Under the pieces are notes generated by a model. The model saw only the letters and a program-made list of their open reading frames with translations, made no database searches and was not told the DNA's origin. Both the position numbers and the translations under genes were made by a program. Positions 37,381-51,150 of a DNA stretch of 64,000 nucleotides are shown piece by piece. Source of the DNA: Cardinalis cardinalis (Eukaryota; Chordata; Aves; Passeriformes; Cardinalidae); assembly GCA_014549065.1 (NCBI GenBank), contig JACDOX010000008.1, positions 81,936-145,935 on the forward strand, written 5' to 3'. The first letter of the stretch is position 1; the number at the start of each line of letters is the position of its first letter.

Positions 37381-39177
37381 GGTTCTTGTCATAGCAAACC
37401 CAACATTATTCTTGTAACTTCTGCTCTCCTTGCTCTTCTGAATAGTTGATTAATTATTTTGAAAAGCAGAATAACTAGGCTATTTTTCATTACTCNGCAA
37501 ACACTGATCTAGCAAATCTCATTTAGAAAGTTACCTTTGTGCCTGCAAGTGATAGAAACTTATTCTGAAAAAAAAGAAGTTTAAAGGCACAATTTAAACT
37601 CCTTTCTCCATATTCCCAGTACTTAACAATGACATAAATTCATGCTNTGCCTATATAAACAATTCCATCAAGTGGCAAATGCTTTGTACCACTGTATTGT
37701 ATTTAAATGTTCTGGAGGATTTAAAGAGAGTATCAATGAAATAGTAGAATTTTCAAAATTTTATACTTTCTTCTTTTATATTAGANTTCAGAATAAACAA
37801 GGTTTGACACTGAGTTTGTTTTTGTCTACTCTATGTAGAACAAACCTAATGTAATTTAAAATTTGTTTTGTACTTGAAGCTGCAGTAAATCTCACAGGTA
37901 AACAGATAGATAATAAGAGATGAGAAAGAGGTCTTGGGTCATTAATTGAAAAGAGAATTAGCAATGTTCAAGTTTCAAAAAGTAACCCACAATAAAATGT
38001 AGCATATTTTAAATAATCCTAAAATGAAATAAAAATTAACTGTGCAAAGTAATTATGTGAACAACTGATAATACTCCCTTTGGAAAGATGTTCTTGTTAT
38101 TTGAACCCTTGGTAGAAAATCTACTATATCACAGCTTTGATAGGCTGAACCAGTGGGCAGTTTCTCTTTTCACTTAATTATCAGTGAACAAGCGTTAAAG
38201 AAGTTGTAATTTGTTGNTTTTGATATGACTTGCTAACAAACTGTTTGCTAGTGTTATGACCCAAAATAGGAAGGATACCAGTCCTCTCCTGTAATATGAA
38301 ATATTGTGTGAAAGAAATCAAAAATATCCTTATATAACTCAGAAAAAACTTTGTCTCCTTTATTATTCATTAAATTAAACTGAAGATACAGACTTAAAAG
38401 TTACGTATTGATAGCAGTGGGCAGGTTCAGAGTAGAATGAAAAATAGAGTTTTGCTCACATTTGTGGCTTTCCCAACNCCAACAGACAGGATTTAGGCAG
38501 AAAACTTCCACTAGCACATGTAAATACTAGATTTTCAGGACATGGGTGCTTTCTTTTGTTTGGAGAGATACAAGTGGGTTTTTTTGAGTTGTTTGCATGT
38601 TACCTATTAATAGAAAAGTAGGTGTAATATGTGTGTGTGTCAGCATGAAAGTTAATTTTGAAGGAAGTCCATTGGAGTTTTCTGTCATATTTTTTATAGG
38701 TGTAACCATCTTCTTCCTTATATGCACTCCCATATGTGTTGCCCATCCTAGCAAAATACAGACCTATTTTAAATGTTAGTCTTGAAATTTTGTTTGAAAT
38801 ACACAAGGAAAATTAAAGTTTTATTTCCTGAATTCTTGAGTACTGATAAATCTCTTCCTTTTCTCTTAATGTTTTCCCCTTCCAGTTTGTGAAGTGTTAC
38901 CATATGGGAGTACAGTTTAAAAAAAAAAAAATTACACAGAACAGGACTTATTACACTTGTGAAATTCATTTTGGCTGAGTGAAGGGAAACCTTTTCTGGC
39001 ATTGAGGAATTTATACACACCACTTAGAAGCCAATCCTGTATCCTTTGAAGATTTGATGGTGAAATACAATGATTGGAGGGGGTCTTTTAAAGCAAATGT
39101 GGAAATTAGTTCCCTATAATTTGAAAATGCATTCTGAATCTGTTGGAGCTATGTGTTAAGTGCTGATGTTTAATTCA

Positions 39178-39391
39178 GAAGAAAAGAAATAAAAAGAGAG
39201 AGAAAAAAAGATCCAGAAAAAATGCAGAGAAAGGAGAAAGCAACGGGAAGAAAACACAGAAAAATATAGACAAGAGGGAAAAGAGAAAAAATACTAGAGA
39301 AAAAGAAATTAAATGGAGAAAAAAGAGAGAAAAAAAACCAGAAAAAGAGCAGAAGAAGATTAAAAAAGGGAAAGCAAGAGAAAAAAAAATC
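39178..39391. repeat. purine-rich (A/G) low-complexity tract
   Basis: About 210 bases almost entirely A and G on the + strand, with rare c and t, built from irregular gaaaaa, agagag and agaaaa units. There is no single repeat unit. The 87-codon open frame on the - strand (39,175-39,438) is a phenylalanine/leucine/serine-rich artefact of this tract. Such tracts can form triplex (H-) DNA, and in the RNA they would be a purine-rich stretch. Confidence 0.9.
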
Positions 39392-42339
39392 CTTTCATAT
39401 GTCAAAGCTGGGAGAGTTGTCTTGGTCACCATGTACACTACTGTGTTGATTTGTGAGGTTTAATTTGGTTGTACTTTCTGACGCTTCTTAAATTCCATGG
39501 ATGTGATAATCACTGATAGGATAGGAATATAAGTCTTGTGACACAGTCTTTTTCTATGTATTTCATTCTAAAGTAAGCTTGATGTCATGAGACAGACCAA
39601 CAGATGTCTGTAGATTTAAGGGCAAGATTATGGTGGTTGTTAAGAGAGGATGAAGTGGAAGTTTTAACACTGACCATATGTGCTTTTTAATTGACTTGTG
39701 GATTTTAGGATACCATTATATTCATGTTGCTTGTATTTAAGGAATATTGTGNTAGAAATGATAATTCTTGATTGTATTTTAGAAACAGCTCCATAATGTG
39801 TCATTCTTCTGAAGCTTGAAAACAAGTCTAGGCTCGGGTTTTACGAGCGTAGGCGATTTGCTACATCAGAATGGAAAATATTTTATTCATGCATTGTTTT
39901 CTGGACAGTCATATTCTGGGCTATATTACAATGGCACGATAAATTGCTGAATACACTGTCTGCTGAATATGACCTCACCATGAAAAATTTGATGCATTAG
40001 AGTAGGAAAGGTTGGAATATATCAACCTTAGCTGACAAGGGACTTTGAATTTTGACCTAACACAGATGACCTTTGTGTGCAATAAAAGTGAGTTTAATCT
40101 CCAGGTCAAGGTTGAGGTGAACGGTAGGGCATTGTGGGTTGGTTTGTACTGGCTATGTCTGGATCACACCTAGCAAGCAAAGAAATCCAAGGTCTTTGCA
40201 CTTCAGAGTAACCAAATGCTTGCTTACCTAAACTCATATCTGTTATACGACATTTAAAAACTTGTGGTCCTGTAGACAGCTAACTCCTCAGCAGCCACGG
40301 ACTATTTCATTTGAAGCTGAGTGTTTCAGGCATGAGGTATGTATATTCTGCTGCTATAGATCACTGAATAGGTAAATAAAATTTCCCCTCTAGCATGTAG
40401 AAGAAAGACTGTTCACGATACTGCCTTGCTATGAAAAGGGTGAATTGTAGAAGGTTTGTTTCTTTGACAGCTCGCCAGTCTTTTGAACGTTGGAAGTTTA
40501 TTCCTAAATGTTTTATGCTTTTAAGAGGAATGTAATTAAGAGAGTTCTGATATGTTTCACTAGGCAAATACAAAGAAAATGGGTCCTTTTGAGCATTCCT
40601 TTGCTGTAAAAGGTATTTGATCAGAAAAGCTAAGTTACAAAATGGTTTGGGGATTGTCTAGGTTACATAATAAAGACATATAGATGAATTTAAATAAAAT
40701 ATTGTCACATTTATAGCAGTCACAAACAAAATCCATCTTTTTAACTGGCTTGTGTTCTAGGAGTGCTATTTCACTGATGTACCAAAGGTACATTTGCTGA
40801 ATACTTTACACATTGAAGAGTGGTAGCAGTGGTGCTGTTGGAAGGAGAGAGTTCTCTTTAAATCAGCCAGGTAAAAAAAAGAGTTTGAGACTAATGGAAA
40901 GAACCTCTACTCCTTTAATAGAGCCTGCAAAATATATTCTCCAGGACTGATCAGCTCTGAAGGCTCTAGAGGTTTGATGATTGGAATGGCAGGAAATCAC
41001 GCTTTCAGGACATAACGAATTGACTAGGCCATCCATCATTTGTTAGCATGCGCTGAAACACTGGGTTTGTGTGCAGAGGTCTGTGATTTAGTAAATACTT
41101 GGGAGATGAATAGAGCTTACACACAAGGGAAGATAGTGCTGTCCTTCAGCAGCCTTAGACACAGATCCCTGCTGAGAAGGCCGTCTGACAGCAGCTCATC
41201 AGTAACTGGCCTGTCACAGTCAGTGATGCCCACCAGCCATCCCCAGTATATTAAATGCATTTTTAATATCTGCTTCAGTAGATTTAATGAAGAAAATTTA
41301 GTTTCCATACTCTGATCACTGCTTTTTCAAGTGTTTTAAAGCATTGAGTAAAGCACTTCCAAGAAAGGAACTGTGCTGATAACANGAGGAGTTCATTGAA
41401 AATCAGAATGAAATAGGGGTGTTATTATCCAAATAGTTTCCTTAAATCAAAACAAAAATGTTTGGAAAAAGCAGTGATGATCTTAGAAACAAGTGACCCT
41501 CCCGCAGAGGAACCTTATGCAGCAGGCTGTGCAGCAGCAGAGATACAGGGCTGGGAAAGGTGTTTGCACAGTGGTTCTATTTAATGTGGCAGAGCTTGCC
41601 AAAAGGCAAAATTGCATTTATTAGGCTCTCATGTGTCAGTACCAGAATCAGATCTTCATTCTGTCTGGCTTTCAGGGTCCAGAGAGAAGAGTGGCTGTGA
41701 ATGGAGGAAATGGAATAGATAAAGTTTTTGATTGCTAGCACAGATTTTGTTTTGGTTTTGGCATTTTTGCAAGCGATGCTTTTGGTGAAAATAATTGTAG
41801 CATTCCATGGTATTAAATAAACTGATAGAAGAAACAAACAATAAGACACAATGGGAAATAAAACTGCTGTTTTTATAACTTGGCAGACTCATAGAGAGTT
41901 ATTCAATATTTACATTCTGTGTGTAAGGATTGTACGGAATTATATTTTAACTTCATGGCAAATGATAAGATCTTTTGCTGTCCATACATGTAGACAAACT
42001 TCATAGTTATTTGATTTTCCTTCCAACTTGCAGGGAAAACTTGTGTTTACATAAAAGCAAATAAGNTGATTTTCATTTTGTAATGAGATTCAATGCTTAT
42101 GGTAGTTACTTCAAGACAGCAAGAAAAACAACTTGATTTTGTTGCAAACATCTATTTGAAACATTGACTTCTTGAGCTTTTTCTCTATCAGGAGTCCATT
42201 CTGTGTTCACAGAAGAGAAAACAAGTCCTGAATGAGACCTATAAATTTGATTCTTGTATGTGTCAAAACAGTAGTGTATTAAATGCATAATAATATAAAA
42301 ATTTAAGAAGTGTCCTAAATGCTTACATTTTTATAACAC

Positions 42340-42560
42340 ACAACATATTAAATAATACATTTTCTTGTTAGCATCTGTTTGCTGTCATTGTTAGCAGGAC
42401 CTATGATTTATTACTTAAATTAATGACTACAACCATTTTGGTGCTGATAAATGCCCCTTATGGCTCATAGCATCATTTTAAAAACAGCATATATGCTTCT
42501 ACGAGAGTAATTTTTAAATTGTTCATTCTTTTAAGTTCCTGGTGAAATTAATATCTCTAT
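42340..42560. promoter_or_regulatory. candidate conserved non-coding element in intron 1
   Basis: Contains CTGTCA (42,382-42,387, reverse TGACAG), a full PBX-HOX-type match TGATTTATTA (42,404-42,413) and TGATAAAT (42,445-42,452) within about 70 bases, embedded in homeodomain-rich sequence (cttaaattaatgac). No repeat or exon explains it. In AT-rich DNA such words occur by chance, so this is a weak call. Confidence 0.25.
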
Positions 42561-43983
42561 TTTCAGTGTGAAAGTTTCAGAAGCTTGAATTACACTCTCA
42601 TCTGAGTGAAATACTGCTGAGGATTAATTTCTGTAAAAAAATGCAATACAGAAACTGATCCTAATAAAATTGTCTTCTAAGACAAGCCTGATAGAGTATT
42701 GCTACCCAGAAAAACCAACAACATTGATAGAGGAATGTAAAGATAATACCCTGCGTTCTTCTGATCAGGTGATGGTTAAAAGCCTTGTTCATGTTGTTGT
42801 TTCACTAGTTGGTACCATACAAGTAGATGTCAAACGCCCATAGGCATGCTCTGTTACTAGTTTTCAGCTTGTATCTCATGAAGTCCTTGTTGTCCATGGA
42901 CTTCAAATGAAGAATTCAAAGTAAATTAACTTCTTGTGAAAAGACTTAAATTTGCCAAACAGGAACCTGTGCCTGTCATGGGAAAAAACCATTATGATTT
43001 GTGAACAACTTAGGATAAAAACTTCTGTTTGTAAGGAACTAAAGCAATTTTTTACGTGTCTTATGTTTTATTTGGGTACAATCTTTTTTAAAAATTCTTG
43101 TGTCCATAACATTTTGAGTAATGATAGTGATTTGAGTAGAAGATACTATCCCTTCCATTGCACACACCAGGATATCCAGTAGCCTGATTGATAGTGACAG
43201 TCTCATTGCTTTGTATCAGAGAATTTTTGAACTTGCTTTATCCTTTTCATCTGAATAGAATGCTAAGTGTCGCTGTCTATCCAAATGTGGAAAAAGGCTT
43301 CAGATCAGGATGTAGTGCTGAAGAGGACTTTATTGTTTGGATGATAGTCCTCTATTTGCATGTCTGTATTTATGCCTTCAAAGTCTTGGAAGCAGTTGAT
43401 GGTCTAGTTTCCCATATACTTCCACAAACTTCAACATGGAATAAAAATGTCCTAAGATAGCAAACGTTCTTTCACAGAAAGCAGAATGTTGTCAAGTATT
43501 CCTTTGAACAAGACACCTGTGAGTATTCTCTTATGCAATGTAGCCTGTCTGAAACAGTTTCAAAGGCAACGTAGAAACTGTGACCAGGATGGAGGTAATG
43601 CTCCTGTGACTGAATTACTATAAAGGGTCTTTNGGAGTTCCCTGTTGTTAACTGAGGACACAGACAACAATAAAGACATCATATTTCTCTGTTTCTGTTT
43701 GTGGTTGGCTGGAAGATAGCAGAACTTCTTATCAGTCTTCTGTTGATACTGTTGTACCAGTCCTTTATTGCATCTCTTCTGTGGAATACAGATCCTCATT
43801 TGGAGACTACAACTTGTGGAGAGTACAGGCAGAGAGGCAGAGAGTGAGTGTATGTTTCTATATATGAAATGGCTGTTGAACATTAGCTGTTTGCAGCATT
43901 AATATAAAATGCATGTTGTAAATGCAGCTCTCCTTCAGTTTTCAACACAGATGAGCAATATGTTCTCCTAGACAAGTGCATTT

Positions 43984-44010
43984 TCTTAGGGTACACAAAA
44001 TACCCTAAGA
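43984..44010. repeat. perfect 10-bp inverted repeat, 7-base loop
   Basis: The arms tcttagggta (43,984-43,993) and taccctaaga (44,001-44,010) are exact reverse complements around cacaaaa. Outside them, one G-T and two T-A pairs could extend the RNA stem. It lies in intron 1 in sense orientation. Confidence 0.9.
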
Positions 44011-44849
44011 GAAAAAGAGAAAAAAACCTTGAAAGCTAAATCTCTAGTTCTTACAGAGTTTAAAAAGGAAGATCNGCTTTGACCAATTGGTAGGTACTCC
44101 AATAATCCAAGCAAGTTCCAATCCAAATGGAGTTCAACTTATTTCAATGAGTGATCTAACACAGAAATATGTTTTCCTTTGTTAGGAAATATGTTATCCT
44201 GTTATTAGGAACAGGAGAATATAATTGTTGACCAAAAAGAGTAAGTTGGGCTACATTTTTTATTTCATTTGTATTGTGTTCCTTTGACATCAGTGGTCTG
44301 AGAAAGAAAGGAAAATGGTCCTTTATGGAATAAATGTATAGTTTCAGTCTAAATATTTTCCTAGCCATATCTGTCTATTTGATATGTCATCTAAGTGCTG
44401 AGCATTTTTTTCCAAACAAATTCCATTGGTTGCCCAACAACTATGATTCANAAGCTTCCTGCTTACACTTTTTGTTTTAATTTGCTATTTAGACACAGAC
44501 CTCGACAGTGACAGACGATCATTCTTACACATTGTTATTTTTTGTGGTTTCAGGGTTTCTGGATAGAGAATTTTGTCCATTTATCTGCAATAGATGCCTG
44601 TCATTCTAACATTTTAAATCACAATAATTTAAAGATAATATTCAAATGTTTCAGCTACTGTGTAGAAATGAATATATTTTTATGTAGACAGATTTAGGGA
44701 GGTCAGCATGTATCACATATTACTTGTTTGTGTNAGTTTGTTTTGTAATTTTAAGCTCTTTAGTTTCTTTTTCAANGATATCTCTCAGTGGAACTTTGCA
44801 TTAGTGGATCGGGATGTTTACTGAAATAACTGGTTGAAATTATTAAAAT

Positions 44850-45300
44850 ATGCAGTGGAAAGCAGTGTGCCTAATTTAATGTGCCTCTGAATATTAAATG
44901 CAAGTAAAATGTTATATAGACATGAAGCCAATCGTTATATTATAGTATATGAAGCAATAGCTGTGTAAACCCTAACCTCGTAATTTTGCAAGTTCTACTT
45001 TATCATGTAGCTGTAAAAGGCAATCAAAATAAATCACGGAAGATGAAGAAATATTTTCTAGGGCTTTCTGTATGCTTTCAGAAGTGGCGCTTGATCCATG
45101 AAATTTTAGTAAGCATATTAAATAATACAATATGATGTGCGACGTGTCAGGGCTGATAAATTATTTTGTATAGGACATTTATACAACATATGGTGAGCTG
45201 ATATGTGAACAGCTTAATGACTAAATTATGTTAATCTTTCTTGCCATGTTTACTTTTCATTTAAGAAAAGGCATTTTTAAATTTTTATTTTACTTTTTTT
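44850..45300. promoter_or_regulatory. candidate conserved non-coding element in intron 1
   Basis: AT-rich but non-repetitive, with TGTCA (45,145-45,149) four bases before the PBX-HOX-type match TGATAAATTA (45,154-45,163), and aaataaatca (about 45,030) carrying a second TGATTTAT core in reverse. Further right come TAATGACTAAATTA-type homeodomain words. The evidence is motif texture only. Confidence 0.25.
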
Positions 45301-46187
45301 GTCATGTGTAGATATAAGAAAGGTGTAGGTCATCTCTGAGAAGCTGTGACAGTGATCCAAGGTTCCTCAGCTGTGCAGTGTACATAACACAGATGTTGGG
45401 AGAGTCATCTGTCAGCTATGCCTCTCCTATGGAGTTAAAGTTCTAGGGGGAAAAGAATTCGACACAGTGCTGTCACTGTTACATTTTCACAATAGAAGAG
45501 CATGCAAATAGTCAACCTCCTGCTTAGCAGTAGTGCCCTGTCTAATGTCTGTGCTGGTTAGAATAAAAAAATAGTGGGTGCATCTAGGGCTCATAGATCT
45601 GACAAAGGTCATGCTATGCTGGGCATTTGAATTGGAAATTGTCTGGACTTAGATTTTATAAAGCTCCCAGTGTTGTCGGGGAAAATTTCAGCAGGGTTTT
45701 GTCCCTAGAGAGGCCTCTTAGGCCCTTTTCTGTCCTATGAATGAATTTAGATGTGAGGGTTTCTCTTGCCTTAAAACTGTTAAGTTCATTTTGCATACAT
45801 CCCTAGAGAGAAAAACTGGCAGATGCTTTTGTCTTGGAAGTGTTTAAAAGAAAACTGCAGAAGAGGAACAAGGGAGAGAAGGGGCCCTGCGTGGAGTCCC
45901 AGAACATTTTGGAAATGGCCAATATGCAGTTTTCATCAGTACTAAGGCGGGGCGCAATATGGTGCCTGTAGCTCACTAGGGAATATGAATGTTGATTAAG
46001 CATACTCCCAGGCTTTGAAATCCTGAAAGCAGTGTCAGAATAATGGATGTTGAGCAAATGTCAAGCATTTGTTAATTTCGCTGTTATTTGGAGTTTATCT
46101 ACCATGATCAATCAAATAAACTAGTGCTTCTCTGTTGTGGCATGTGTCATTGATATGGTGATTAGGTGGATAGAGAGGCCTTCTGCC

Positions 46188-46208
46188 TTTTTTTTTTTTT
46201 TTTTTTTT
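46188..46208. repeat. T21 homopolymer
   Basis: Twenty-one consecutive T. It could be the poly(A) tail of a reverse-oriented retrocopy to its right, but the following bases (from 46,209) match nothing I recognise. A simple homopolymer expansion is as likely. Confidence 0.9.
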
Positions 46209-47839
46209 GTTAATCCAGGTAACAGATTACATTTGAACAGCCATAACTTTAGGTTAAATATTTCTTTGGAGTTGGTTTAGTGGAAAGAGTTGCATTAACA
46301 AAATACTTTGAGGGTACAGAGAGACAAAAATATTTGCAAAGCTGCGGTGATAAAAAATTACATTTATGCCATTTTTTCTACTTTTGGCTTTAAAATATTA
46401 CTGTCATGATGAAGGAGAAATTGCTTCTAAATAAAAGTTGATAGAGGGATCTTTTACTTGTCCTTAGAAAGATAAGTTTGAAAACAAAGTACTGATTTAT
46501 AGCTTAGCTCCCTTCTTCACTCTAAATATTTTGGTTTCTAGAAAGTAGAAACTTGATCTCAACATCCACTTACTGATACACTTTAGTTAAAAGTAGAGGT
46601 CTCTTTTATAAGAATATGCACCCTCTTATAAGATATATCATGCATAATGTATATATGTACGTTGTTAGTTACTCACTAACGTGCAGACATGTAAACGTTC
46701 CAGTTGAGAATATTTTGTTCTCTTTCTCAATTTTCACTATTTTCTGAAGTCCTAATTCTGTTAGGTTGCCAGTCTTTGAAATTAGGTAACATATAAAGAC
46801 CTGATATGTAAATGTGAAGAACAAGATTAAGATTAATCTGAAAGAGAAGAAGGCTCTGTGGCCTTTTCTGCTTTACTGTAAAATATTAAAACTTCAAAAT
46901 ATGAGAGGATAGGGTTGGATGTTTTGTGTGAGGCATTTTTGAAAGCTGCCTGAAGGATATTATCAGTCAAATTTTGATGAATTCCAGTGAAGTTTATTTA
47001 ACACTCTTCTCATTTACTTTTTTTTTTATCTGTAGTACTTGTGGACTTAATATAAAGATGGTANTGTATGTTTTTATTATGTTTTTGANAAGTCACAAAA
47101 ATTTAAGAAGTGTCAGTGAGTCATGTCATACTACTTAATGCATGCTGAGGTAATCTTCAACTTATTTTAACAGAGAGCTAATGTTTGTTCTTCCTTGGCT
47201 TCCACATTTATTTATCAAAGCTTCTAGGCTTATTCTACCAAACCCAGTGAAATTTTGGTGTTTAGTGAAGGTGATGCTGTACAGNCAATCTTTTTGATTG
47301 TTTATGACAGATATGACTCTGTTTCATTAGTGTTCCATTAAATTTTGTTCCATGGAGTGAGAGTTCTGGAAAGCCAGCATTGACACTGTGGGAAACAAAG
47401 CTTCTAGTCATTGTATGTATTTTCAGGGCGATATAAGGAACNCCAGAAAACTCATCTAGAGAGGGGAGGAAGGGAAAGGAAAAGGAAAAGCCTGTTGATA
47501 GGAGTGGAAAGAGTAGAGAAGTTTTAGGATACACTAATGTAATGCTGTGATCAGCTCTTGTGATGTTCCCTTCATATTGTCTTCCAGTTTTAGGTAGACA
47601 GCTTTTTNAAAAAGAGACTCCTAGAAGAACATTAGTAAAAAGAGATAGCTGGATTTCCTTCTTGTGCATTTCTGCAGTCTTTCCAAGGGGAAGTAAGTAG
47701 NGGAATTAAATGATGTTATTCCCTCTATGGCATAATAAGCTATATCCCTGGGGCTGAAAGTAGGCTTGGTGAATTTCTGCNTGCATGGTACAACAACTTA
47801 GATATACAAGACGAAATACTGCACTGTTGGGTAGGTAGA

Positions 47840-47952
47840 TGTTCTGGTTTAGGGCAAATTTGGGAGGAAACTTTCAAAGAGGACCCTTTAGTAAGCAGAT
47901 TCAAGTGGCCCCTCCTCCAANTGGTTCAGGAGAAGACAAGAATTATTATCTT
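47840..47952 (+). mobile_element. possible truncated avian ERV LTR
   Basis: Begins tgttctggtttagggcaaat, like the 5' end of many bird ERV LTRs, and continues through 'aagaggaccctttagtaagc' and 'ggttcaggagaagacaagaa' before fading into a T-rich run. No 3' end, poly(A) signal or target duplication is seen, so it would be a truncated piece. The family assignment is from memory of similar bird sequences. Confidence 0.4.
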
Positions 47953-48299
47953 TTTTTTCCTTTTTTCTTTGTTCAATAATTACAAATGACTTAAAAGTTG
48001 TAATTTTTTTTAAATTATAAACACTGTCTAGGGCTCTAAAATCTCAAAGAAACTAGCTATAAATGGATTAATCTCTTGCCTTGAGTCTGCATGATAACCA
48101 AAATGGGAATTTACTAAAAACTATCACTTCTATATCATTCTGTTTNCTTCTTGAAATTTAATCCTGAATATATTTTAGATTATATCCTGAATGGGGAGCA
48201 TCAATAAGATCCTAACTTGTGTAAGGAATTAACAGTTTTGATTGGATAACTGGAAGCTTTTTTGACTTAAGATGTTCACTTTTTACCCTGGAGAAACCT

Positions 48300-48480
48300 A
48301 TGCAACAGTGTGTGTGCTTGACATGTGATGCATGCAAATGCTAAATACAGTAGCAGCATGAGGCAAGTGTCATTAACAGTAATTTATGTAATGAAAGCCA
48401 CCTGGCTGTCTTTGTAATTAATTGCTTCTAAATAGTAAATTTTAAATGTAGTTTATAGTTTTCTAAATCTGATTATATAT
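48300..48480. promoter_or_regulatory. candidate conserved non-coding element in intron 1
   Basis: Contains a POU octamer atgcaaat (48,332-48,339) and clustered homeodomain-type words (gtcattaacagtaatttatg, gtaattaattgc) over about 130 non-repetitive bases. This is motif texture only. Confidence 0.25.
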
Positions 48481-51100
48481 TTTTAGGAGCAAATTGTTTA
48501 CGGGTGTTTAGGGATTTATTTAGTGCTGAACTATGCTTTTAACATGCAGGCTAATTTTTTAATACAAAATGAACAAGCTAATTAGCTCTGAATTACCATT
48601 CATTCATAAAAATAGTTTTCTAAACTTAAACACCTAACTTATACAGGACAATATAGTTTTGTTGAAAAAAAAAAGCTATAAAGTAGAATTATTTTCCCCT
48701 TTGTCCACAATAAATAAATTTGGGATTGAAGTCTGAAAAACTTACCTTAACTTCTGATCTATTTCTTTTCCTGGGCNTAAGAGGAAGTAGCTCAATAGGC
48801 TAATCCAAACAAAATGAGGGGATAAACATGAAATAAATATTCTAAAAATTGCTTTCCGGTAATAGTCTACTGAGTATATTTTCAATGTGTGGACCTTGGC
48901 CTTATCAGTAGGGCAGATAAGAAAGGAGAAGGATAAACCCCTGGTTTAAGTTATATCGTCTTCACCTTAACTGCTTGTTGGGGTCCTTTGCTCTTGCACC
49001 CTAGGAACATCCTTCTTTGCACAACCAACATCAGATAAGGAACTACTTTAGTGTATTTTTGTCTAATGGTTCAATATTTAGATTGTGCTACTAAGATAAA
49101 GATGTCAAACTTGCAAACATGTTTTTGGTGCAGTCTTTTAACTGAAGTAAATTGAAGTAAGGTGTGGATGATGTACACTTGAGTGCAAGTGTTCACGGAT
49201 GTTTTTCCTTTTTCCTCAGTCTCTGGTATGCAGCTGTATGCCTCTGCTTTCTTTCCTGGATATGAAGAAACTTTTCTTCTTGCTANGTAACTTGCTAAGT
49301 TTTAACTAAGTAGTTGAAATGAAGGACATAGCAAATCATCTACTTTTGCAAGTCTCAAGCGTTGGGGAACTTTTTTTTTATATTCTCAAAAAATTTAATG
49401 GTAGAATTAAAAGCAGAATTCTTGAGAATACTAGGAAACAGAGGTGTGGTGGACAAGTATTGAGATTATCAAGGTGCGTGTGGAGACAAACCCTGTTTGA
49501 CTCCTATCAGTTTCTATGTCAGATACTTAGATTATTAGATACTTAAAGATGGGTTCTGCTGTCTTTAAGGTGAGGATGTTCAATAGTCAATGAAGCCTGA
49601 TGTCAGAATATTTGGGAGTTTTAATTTCACATTTTAGCACTGACAATGTTTTTCTTAAGCTCTTTTGTGAATATATATTGTTCCGTATTACATCTGAAAG
49701 TATTTTTCAATTTGAAAATGTGACCTTACAAAATAGTTTTATATTTTAATGGAAGAGGTATTAGTGAAATAATATTTATTTATAGAGGTCTCTCTGTGGA
49801 TTTGGCATTGGAATAGGTTCCAAACATTCATGCAACAAGCATTGTTTAATTCCAGAAAGAAATTATGTCAGAACAGTATCTTAGGCAAATTACTGTCCGT
49901 TTTCACTACTTCCTTACTAAGATTATAAAGCTGAAAAAGTAGTTTCTTTTCGTATGGACNTGCTACTCTTTCATTGCTGTGATTGCTGGGTTTTTTTAAC
50001 ATGCTATTTATTTATCTACTGTTAAAGCATGATGCTGTTTTTCTCAACCATATATATGTGANTGGAAAACCAGCGTTTTTGTTTGCCTCTTTTCAGGTAG
50101 GGAGATTGATCATAAATACTTTGCAGTCATTTGAATATGGAGTATTTTTAGTTATGCTCACATTTTGGATATTGGAAATCAGATTTCTGTGGTGTGGATG
50201 AAAGAAGGTGTAATTTATTTCTGCAAAGAGCTAGCATTATTTTGGGATCATTGCCTATATTGGTTATTTGTACTTACCTCTGCAATTTATTTTTTTCACA
50301 TCTGATACAGATTGTTCATAGTGTGCAGTTGTTTTAAAATATATTGGTTGTTACAAGAGACACCAAAAAATTAGGTGTCTACAGGAAGAATTGGTGCTCT
50401 GTTCTTAAAGGAACTTCTAAGTCTTCCTAAATGAAAAATCAAACAGTATCTAATACTGGCAATTTTCCTCTGTCTGCTGCTAGAACTTATTGGCCAACTA
50501 GGTCAGACATTATTAAAGTTCAAGTGGCCCAGTGGGAAAAGTAATGGCCTTACGCTACTATGAATTTTAAATGCTGCCATTTCTATGTATTGCACCATCA
50601 TCTGTTCTCGCACATCACTAAATTGTGTAGAAGTTGAGGGACCAACCAGTGTCAAGGTCATAGAAGTGATGACTCTTCTCAAGTAGCCTAGGCTGGGCTT
50701 TGTCATACAGTTACACTCATAACCCTGGCTGTAGGCAGCAAAGTTGTATGCACATGCCTGAATTTAACCTTTTTATTATTATTGAATAGTGAAGCCTGTA
50801 ATGTAGGATGTCTTTCTCCTCAAAATCTTTACTTTGTATTTTATTTTTGATCCTGCCAAAGGTATGAAATTGACTTTAAGGCAAAGGCAATTTTTAGGGA
50901 TCTATTTAGGTCTTTTGAGTTGAGCTGTTGTACAGCTTACTGAACTGGATATCAGAGAATTTTAAAATTGATTAATGCTATTGTTCTTCAGATGAGCTTG
51001 AATTTCATCTTGATTTTAAATGTGATTTTACTAAGTCTGAAATGAGCATATCATCACATACTTCTTGTCGTATATGTATGTATATCTACACAGACATAGC

Positions 51101-51150
51101 ATAACAATAACAACAGTAACAACAACACAATAATAGTAGTAATAATATAT
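51101..51150. repeat. imperfect AAC/AAT/AGT trinucleotide repeat
   Basis: A run of aac, aat and agt units (ataacaataacaacagtaac...). The flanking bases are also AT-rich. Confidence 0.8.

Noticed and set aside
39175..39438. 87-codon Phe/Leu/Ser-rich frame resembling a membrane protein
   Set aside because: It is the antisense translation of a low-complexity purine tract.
46188..46208. T21 run as the tail of a reverse-oriented processed pseudogene
   Set aside because: The sequence to its right matches no recognisable transcript, and no target duplication was found.
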